Assembly (NCBI GenBank): GCA_026770025.1
Contig: JAMXDE010000021.1
Location: 1,054,001 to 1,118,000 of the forward strand
From: Craspedostauros australis
Lineage: Eukaryota > Bacillariophyta > Bacillariophyceae > Mastogloiales > Achnanthaceae
Direction: 5' to 3'
Length of the DNA: 64,000 nt
Below are positions 58,188 to 64,000 of this stretch, one piece after another (position 1 is the first letter of the stretch; each line of letters opens with the position of its first letter). A program made the position numbers and the translations under genes. A model generated the notes under the pieces. It did no database searches. It was not told the DNA's origin and saw only the letters and a list, made by a program, of their open reading frames with translations.

Positions 58188-61100
58188 ATGGCACATTTGG
58201 CGTCAAAGGGCTCACGATCATCAATCGGGAGACTGTTGAAGAGCCCAACCGACTCCTCCTCCAGAATCAGCCGTGAGGCTGCTACACAAGGATGGTGCGT
58301 TCTGCGCAGACCGCACGGCGTGGACAAGGCGAGGCACTTCCATGATTCCATTCGCCGTGGCTCCGCGCACACCAACCAGGTGACAGCGCGAACTTCGACA
58401 CTGGCTGACCAACCGCCAGCCGGCAGGCTCTGGAAGAAGCGCCCGTTCTCGTCCAAGGATACTAGTACGAGTCTGCCGCAAAGCCTGTCAGAATCGGCAG
58501 GAGAATCGAAAGGGGAACTGAAAGGAGAACTGACGAGGGAAGTTGCAGAGCAGACGACGCCAACACCCGCGTCATCGTTGACGATGCACGGTGGAGGCTT
58601 CTCGGATGGCGCCACTTCGGCGCCCTCGCTGCGCACGGATCTGGAGACCGTCTGGGTCCAGGAAACGGAGCGACTGTTGCATGGAATTTCGTTGGGGGAG
58701 TTTGATTCGAAAGCATGGAGCGATGCTCACTTGACCATACTCTGGTGGCTCAAGCAGTCGGTATCGCCCAAGGAGGTGGATGTCAGATGTTGTACCATGC
58801 CATTCCAGCTCCTGGACCGCATGTTGGAGGAAGAGCAGAGCGTTCTGCTGCATCTGGAAAGCATCGCGGATGGTGATGCGGGCGATGTTCTGCGACAAGG
58901 TACCGTTGCTGCCAACATCCCCATCGTCGACGCATGGAGCACCGATCTGGTCAACCTCGTCGTCAATCATTGGAGGAAGGAGATGTCTCTGATCGAATCG
59001 CTTCCAAACCACAAGGAATTGCACGCCGCCCTCATCGAAGGCAACGCCTATCCATCCCACGTATTTGAGCGAATTCAAAACTACAACGCATCGTCCAAAT
59101 TCGTGCAGCCCGACACCCAGACCATCGCGATGATCATCGATGCCACCTCCAAGGTGCCGCGGGCCAACCAGGATCGACATGGGGCGCCGCTGGCATCCAA
59201 GATGTTGGATTGGAGCGTCCAGGAAGCAACTTTGGAGATCCATCCTGGAGTAGAAGATATGCATGATCTACATAGCGTCAACAGCAACGGCAACGGCATC
59301 AGCAGCGTCTTGGATGAGAACCATCTCAGAGCGCAGTCTGGGTTTGCAGAAGAGGAGGTCGGCCTCTCATCTGATCTGATGACTGAAACTGCGGAAACTG
59401 CCCTGGATCCTTCTATGGACGTCGCCGCCATCAGCAGTCAAAGCGTCGGCCCCAGTGACGATGCCAGCGCACTTGATGGTGCATTGGACAACAGTCGTCT
59501 GCGCCCGAATGCCTACACGTTCGCCAGTGCGATACACTCCTGGGGGAAGAGCAAGTTGGATGAGGCACCCCAAAAGGCCGACGAGCTCTTATACAAGCTC
59601 CTTGAGCTGTCAGTTTCGCGCCAGGACTGGCAGCTGAAGCCGAACATTGTTATGTACTCCAGCCTCGTCGATGTTTGGAGCAAGGCCGGAAATGTCAAAC
59701 GCGTGGAAGAACTCCTGAATGAGATGTACGACCTGAGCCAAGGATCTGGGATGGAGGATCTCAAGCCAAATCTCCCAGTTTTCAATCTGTACCTTGCGGT
59801 GCTTGCCAAACGGCGAATGACGGCACGTGTTGAGGAGGTGCTGCAGCAGATGGAGGAGTTCTACGAGATGGGAGAAATCTCATCGCCACCGGACGTCGTT
59901 TCGTACAGCACGGCCATCGACTGCTTCGTCAAGGCGGATGATGTGGAGCTGGGTGCAACGAAGGCAGAGCAGCTACTCAACAGAATGATACGTCGCGACG
60001 TGGCCCCCAACGCAGTCACCTTCAACACGGTCATCCATGCTCATGCGAAGGCAGGGAACTTCAAGCGCGTCGATCAGCTGCTATCAATGATGCACGATCT
60101 GCACGCAAAGGGTGGCAGCGAAGTCAGGCCGACGCTGTACTCGTACAGTTCCGTCCTGGTTGCCCTCTCGAAGTCCAAGGACCGAGAGGCTTCAACGCGT
60201 GCCATGGCCTTGCTCGATGCGATGATCAAGCTGGCAGCCGCGGGAGAACTGGAGCACGCACCTGACCTCATCAGCTACAACCTCGTTCTCGATTGCTTCA
60301 AGACCTCCTCGCGTCCGCTTCTACGCGAGGCCAAGCAGTTTCTGAGGCGAATGAGATCGGAGGGCGTTGAACCCGACAGGTACTCGTACAACATCGTCCT
60401 CCATCTCATGGCAAAGGCAGGAAGGCATGAAGCCGCGGGGAGCTTGATCAAGCAGATGGGAAGTCACGGCGTCGCCCCGGACACCACGAGCTACAACACG
60501 CTGCTGTCCGCGCTCGCGAAATCGAAGGATCGAAACGTCGCGCCGCGGGCGGAGCATCTGCTGAGAGCCATGGAGCATTCTGAATCCATCACGGCGGACA
60601 TCATTTCCTACAACACCACGCTCAACTGCCACAGTATGAACAAGGATGGCCCCTCGGCCGAGGCGTTGCTGAATCGAATGATGAGCGACGAGACCAACAT
60701 TGAACCCGACGCTGTGAGCTTTAACACCACGATCGCAGCATGGTCCAAGATGGGAACGCTGCAGGCAGCCTACCGAGCCCAACAGCTGTTTGATGCCATG
60801 GGCGACTACTCGCCAATCACGAAGCCAAACGCCGTCGCCTTCAACACCCTGTTGAGCGCCTGGGCACGGTCGAAGGATCCGTTGGCACCACAGCGCATGG
60901 AGAACATGGTCCGCGACCAGACCATGAAGTACAACCAGGGCGAGTCGAATGCATGTCCCGATAACTTCTCCATCACGGCCGTTATGCTGGCCTGGTCGCA
61001 TTCCGACCATCCATCCGCGCCTGAAAAGGTGGAGGAGATATTCCAAGGGATACTCCGACGTTTCCGGGACGGTGAACGCAAGATGATGCCCTGCACGAGA

Positions 61101-61781
61101 GCCTACAGCGCGTTGATCGGGGTTTGGAGCAACAGCGGACGTCCTGACGGGGGGAGTCGCGCGGAGATGTACCTCGACGAACTCCTGCGCAACGCCACGA
61201 ACCAACGTGACTTCGATGTTCAGCCCATGCACTTTGCGAAGGTCATTCAGGGATACATCCGGAGCAGTTCTGCCCCAGCTCATGCCGTCGTTGGTGATGA
61301 TAATGATGCAGGCGATGATATCGATGACGATGATATCAACGGTATCCATGCCAGTTCAGATGCAGATACAGATGTAGGTGATAATGTGGGGATGGATGTG
61401 GATGTGGATGTGGACAATTTGAGTTCAAGGAGTGAGGTCAACGATAGTGTCCACGATGACGATGATGATGCAGATCTGGTGGAAAGTATCGCATCTATCA
61501 TATCCAAAATGGAGCATTACCAACATAAGCAGAGGACAAATGGAAGGAAGATGGATGTATACTTTTTTGGCAACTTGTTCCGATTCCTCGCGGAGCATGA
61601 GTGCGATCAGAAGGACGAGGTGTTGGAGTACCTGCTGGATACGATGCGCCGGTTGCGCGTGCGTCACAACCACTACGTGAACCAGCAAATCGAGGTTTGC
61701 CTTGGCGTGGACCAATCAGGTGGTGATAGCGAGAATGACGACGATGACATCGACGAGGCCGCTCATGGGGCGGATGGTTGA
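58188..61781 (+). CDS. Large pentatricopeptide-repeat (PPR) protein, organelle RNA factor
   Basis: ATG at 58188 gives a 1197-residue intronless protein. The first 60 residues are Ser/Arg-rich with few acids (MAHLASKGSRSSIGRLLKSP), suitable as an organelle presequence, mitochondrial more likely than plastid because no ER-type signal precedes it. From about residue 430 to 1060 there are tandem P-type PPR motifs, for example PNIVMYSSLVDVWSKAGNVK, PDVVSYSTAIDCFVKADDVE, PNAVTFNTVIHAHAKAGNFK, PDRYSYNIVLHLMAKAGRHE and PNAVAFNTLLSAWARSKDP. An acidic Asp-rich insert (about 1045-1120) precedes the last segment. No DYW, E or SMR end is seen. P-type PPRs bind organelle RNA in sequence-specific fashion and act in processing, stability or translation; the target cannot be read here. 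Confidence 0.92.
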   Translation: MAHLASKGSRSSIGRLLKSPTDSSSRISREAATQGWCVLRRPHGVDKARHFHDSIRRGSAHTNQVTARTSTLADQPPAGRLWKKRPFSSKDTSTSLPQSLSESAGESKGELKGELTREVAEQTTPTPASSLTMHGGGFSDGATSAPSLRTDLETVWVQETERLLHGISLGEFDSKAWSDAHLTILWWLKQSVSPKEVDVRCCTMPFQLLDRMLEEEQSVLLHLESIADGDAGDVLRQGTVAANIPIVDAWSTDLVNLVVNHWRKEMSLIESLPNHKELHAALIEGNAYPSHVFERIQNYNASSKFVQPDTQTIAMIIDATSKVPRANQDRHGAPLASKMLDWSVQEATLEIHPGVEDMHDLHSVNSNGNGISSVLDENHLRAQSGFAEEEVGLSSDLMTETAETALDPSMDVAAISSQSVGPSDDASALDGALDNSRLRPNAYTFASAIHSWGKSKLDEAPQKADELLYKLLELSVSRQDWQLKPNIVMYSSLVDVWSKAGNVKRVEELLNEMYDLSQGSGMEDLKPNLPVFNLYLAVLAKRRMTARVEEVLQQMEEFYEMGEISSPPDVVSYSTAIDCFVKADDVELGATKAEQLLNRMIRRDVAPNAVTFNTVIHAHAKAGNFKRVDQLLSMMHDLHAKGGSEVRPTLYSYSSVLVALSKSKDREASTRAMALLDAMIKLAAAGELEHAPDLISYNLVLDCFKTSSRPLLREAKQFLRRMRSEGVEPDRYSYNIVLHLMAKAGRHEAAGSLIKQMGSHGVAPDTTSYNTLLSALAKSKDRNVAPRAEHLLRAMEHSESITADIISYNTTLNCHSMNKDGPSAEALLNRMMSDETNIEPDAVSFNTTIAAWSKMGTLQAAYRAQQLFDAMGDYSPITKPNAVAFNTLLSAWARSKDPLAPQRMENMVRDQTMKYNQGESNACPDNFSITAVMLAWSHSDHPSAPEKVEEIFQGILRRFRDGERKMMPCTRAYSALIGVWSNSGRPDGGSRAEMYLDELLRNATNQRDFDVQPMHFAKVIQGYIRSSSAPAHAVVGDDNDAGDDIDDDDINGIHASSDADTDVGDNVGMDVDVDVDNLSSRSEVNDSVHDDDDDADLVESIASIISKMEHYQHKQRTNGRKMDVYFFGNLFRFLAEHECDQKDEVLEYLLDTMRRLRVRHNHYVNQQIEVCLGVDQSGGDSENDDDDIDEAAHGADG

Positions 61782-62383
61782 CATTGATAAATACTCGGAG
61801 GCATGGCAGGTGAGGCGAGCGGGATATGATGATCAGAGCGGTGCGATGATGGAGCAGTTTGACATCTATTCTATAAGCTACAGGACAAGGAGAATGCATA
61901 AAGTAGTCGGCTTCGACCACTCTTCTACCATCCCAGAATAGAGCAACGCACTACTCGTATACGATTAGTATCTTGTTCTCTCTCCGGGACAATTGGATTC
62001 CATGACTCTCCTTTCTGCGAGTGGAGAGTCGTTGTGCTCGAACCACACAGGAAGGAAGTTGTGTGCTGTGCTTGTGAATACTTCTGCATACTCTCTTTCG
62101 AATGAAAGAATTCATTCTGCTGTTCTTCCATTCGTACTACTGGCACGAGGAGCATGGCCTGTTGGCGAGAATTACGAGACAAATCCTCTGAGCGAAACGC
62201 AGCCCCAAATCGAGCCGACGCTGACAAATTGAGCTCCTGGTCGAAAATTGTTGTGACAGAGCATGCATTGTTCGTGCAAGATGCGGTGCCCATTCCATTC
62301 CATTCCATTCCATTCTATATCATGCCAGCCTCTAGTAACATCTCGTGGTGGCGGCACCGATGCGCAGCCGACTGTCGCCCATA
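61782..62383. other. Convergent 3' intergenic region with a CATTC repeat
   Basis: This is 602 bp between the PPR and CAP genes. A CATTC pentamer repeat lies at 62291-62315 and a TACTCGTA octamer at 61952-61959. No gene is supported. Confidence 0.5.
62291..62315. repeat. CATTC pentamer repeat
   Basis: About five consecutive CATTC units just downstream of the CAP-domain gene. Confidence 0.85.
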
Positions 62384-64000
62384 CTAAAGGTCGGAGCAGA
62401 CCAGCACCTGCGCCTTGGCGAAAAGCTGGCACAAATAGAGCATACCGTCAATTCCCTTGGCGGTACCCATTCCGAATTCGGTGATGTAGGGGTTGAGTAT
62501 ATTGGAGCGCTCCTTCTCATTTTCCATCATGGAAGCGTGGATGACGCGGATGGTGGGTCCCCGTTTAAGATTTCCCAGGTCCGTGATGGTGACCGGTTGC
62601 TGATCTTTGGCGACGCGCTTGGCGATGTCGCAGGCCCTGGCATCGAGCTGAAGGTTGCGCTGCAGGGATGGCAGACCGTTCTTGTTGCGCTCCGTGTTGA
62701 CGAGGACCGCGTTGTTGGCGAAATGGCCGGCGGCCAGGAAGTTTTCCTTGAGGACGTTGTAGTCGATCTTGCGTATGGACTCGTCGGAGCGTTGCAGGGC
62801 CATGCAGCTTCTGGCTCGCTGTTTCTGCGGCGCCGCGTTGGCTGCGCCTCCCGGCCCCCCGCTGGTGACTGGGTTGGACCGCTCGATGGAACGGCCTGGG
62901 CGGGCGTGCGTCGTTTTGGGTTCGGTCCTTCGTCTTCCGTTGCGCTTGCCCCCCTTTTTGGGAATGGCATTGTCTCCGGACTCCGATGATGACATGGACG
63001 ATGATGACAGTGCCTGCGTTCCAGTGCGTGGTTGCTGCTGTTGTTGCTGTTGTTGCTGTTCGTGTGGGCTGAAGGATGGCTCACCGGCGGATTGGTGGTG
63101 CTGGGTGGAGTCGACCGTGGCGGCTTGGAGTGCTCCTGCGTCCCTTGCCGACATGCGCCTGTGCATGGATGCCGCGTTGCGTGAAATGCGTCTGTTGCTG
63201 GTGTGATCGGACACAGCGTCCAGCCTGGTCTTGGATCTGGAAGACTTCTGCTTCATGGCCGACTTTGGCTTCGATGATGATCTGGCCATGGCCGTGGGAG
63301 GCGACTGTGATCGGTTGTGGTGGGAGGAGGAGGACAGGATGGATCTGGATTGGCGCGTCGATGCGCGCGATGGTGCGTTGGGGGCCATGTCACCTTGCGA
63401 CCCAGTCTTGCTGAAGCCGGATGTGGAGCCTCTGCTGGATTCGTACTGTTGTTGCTGCGGTTGGAATTGCTGGTAGTACATCTGATGGTGTTGCTGTTGG
63501 TGCTGCTGGTGCTCCATGAGCTGACTTTTGGATGCGACGCGTCTTGACATGGGCCGAATGTGTTCCGTCTGGCCCGTCATGTCCACCCCCGCAAGCATCG
63601 GCACGGGTATGGTCCTGGAGGGGCGTTCCGAATGGCTGGTGATGTTTGAGGCTCCGTGCGAGGATCTGTCCAGGGCGTTGGGTGGATCAGGGCTGATGCC
63701 CCGCTTTGACTTTTTGAGGGCGCTGCGAATGGGCGAGGTGGTGGGCGGTGGCGGATGGCGAACCTCCACTCTCTCGATGCTGCGCGATGGCCGCACGGAG
63801 GATCGCGTGGAGGATCCCATGCTCTTGCGGGTGTGCCTGGACATGCGAGGTGACGCTGCTGCGTCGGCGTTGGCATTTGTGGTGATGGCCAGGAGATCTC
63901 TGTCCCTGTCCCTCTCCCTGTCCCTGTCCTTTTCTTTTCGCTTGATCTGGTCGGAGCTCTTGGATCGCTTTGTTTTGGAGCTGCCGCTCTTCTTTGTTTT
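62384..64000 (-). CDS. CAP/SCP-domain protein with long disordered basic N-terminal region (partial, runs off right edge)
   Basis: The frame is open from the TAG at 62384 to the right edge of the window (538 codons), so the true start lies beyond 64000. An in-frame ATG at 63844 exists, but the upstream Lys/Arg/Asp-rich sequence (KSGSSKTKRSKSSDQIKRKE) continues the same composition. The visible N-terminal 370 residues are Ser/Arg/Gln/Pro-rich and disordered, with a poly-Gln run near 63010-63060. The C-terminal 140 residues form a CAP (cysteine-rich secretory protein/PR-1) type domain: VNTERNKNGLPSLQRNLQLD, ARACDIAKRVA, then VIHASMMENEKERSNILNPY, EFGMGTAKGIDGMLYLCQLF. CAP domains are normally secreted; here no signal peptide is visible in the window and the tail is nuclear- or cytoskeletal-like. 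Function is unknown. Confidence 0.78.
   Translation of the reverse strand, partial: KTKKSGSSKTKRSKSSDQIKRKEKDRDRERDRDRDLLAITTNANADAAASPRMSRHTRKSMGSSTRSSVRPSRSIERVEVRHPPPPTTSPIRSALKKSKRGISPDPPNALDRSSHGASNITSHSERPSRTIPVPMLAGVDMTGQTEHIRPMSRRVASKSQLMEHQQHQQQHHQMYYQQFQPQQQQYESSRGSTSGFSKTGSQGDMAPNAPSRASTRQSRSILSSSSHHNRSQSPPTAMARSSSKPKSAMKQKSSRSKTRLDAVSDHTSNRRISRNAASMHRRMSARDAGALQAATVDSTQHHQSAGEPSFSPHEQQQQQQQQQPRTGTQALSSSSMSSSESGDNAIPKKGGKRNGRRRTEPKTTHARPGRSIERSNPVTSGGPGGAANAAPQKQRARSCMALQRSDESIRKIDYNVLKENFLAAGHFANNAVLVNTERNKNGLPSLQRNLQLDARACDIAKRVAKDQQPVTITDLGNLKRGPTIRVIHASMMENEKERSNILNPYITEFGMGTAKGIDGMLYLCQLFAKAQVLVCSDL

Noticed and set aside
1-64000. CRISPR arrays, insertion sequences, rRNA, organellar DNA or viral genes
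   Set aside because: No regularly spaced repeats, transposase or reverse-transcriptase motifs, rRNA landmarks or viral structural or replication proteins were recognised on either strand.

Overview
The window is nuclear DNA of a photosynthetic stramenopile (ochrophyte), most likely a diatom or a close relative. The evidence: (i) eukaryotic genes with GT-AG introns (cullin, fibrillarin, NTF2, MAF1, eEF1B-gamma, XRN); (ii) several proteins begin with a signal peptide whose cleavage site has the heterokont plastid 'ASAF' form (…ASAF, …SDAF, …VDAF, …ADAF, …EAW, …VDAW); (iii) the violaxanthin de-epoxidase (VDE) and zeaxanthin epoxidase (ZEP) genes sit head to head. One protein has a Pro/Thr-rich P-T/S-x-P stretch of the kind common in diatom surface proteins. 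No prokaryotic, organellar, tRNA, rRNA or CRISPR feature was seen.

Layout: 0.7-13.5 kb holds an unknown basic protein, a plastid-type alpha/beta hydrolase, a CUL4-type cullin, an XRN-family 5'-3' exoribonuclease with a plastid presequence, a two-exon VKOR and an unknown plastid protein. 14.7-22.4 kb holds eEF1B-gamma, NTF2, fibrillarin (three exons) and a thylakoid-lumen-type protein with a Tat signal. 22.9-32.6 kb holds a large single-pass membrane protein, the VDE/ZEP xanthophyll-cycle pair and a small membrane protein. 32.9-51.5 kb holds a 2039-residue PDZ/RGS-like/DENN protein, an RCK-type (MAK/ICK) kinase, two paralogous membrane-anchored RING-H2 proteins and, between them, an OMA1-like protein without its HExxH site, plus a candidate small gene. 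54.2-64 kb holds MAF1, a basic nuclear-looking protein, a 1197-residue PPR protein and a CAP-domain protein that runs off the right edge.

Genes mostly alternate strand, so nearly every intergenic space is a divergent promoter or a convergent 3' junction. Most genes have no intron or one. Ten introns are modelled, of 73-477 bp; two (87 and 73 bp) are short and invisible to simple open-frame reading. Functional themes are photoprotection and plastid biology (VDE, ZEP, lumen protein, XRN, hydrolase), ubiquitin signalling (CUL4, two RING-H2), the RNA polymerase III/ribosome axis (MAF1, fibrillarin, eEF1B-gamma) and organelle RNA control (PPR, possibly XRN).

The items most worth pursuing are the plastid-targeted XRN, the OMA1-like pseudoprotease, the PDZ/RGS-like/DENN architecture and the VDE/ZEP pair. 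Exon boundaries and starts were worked out by eye from reading frame, splice consensus and remembered family conservation; no alignment or transcript data were available.
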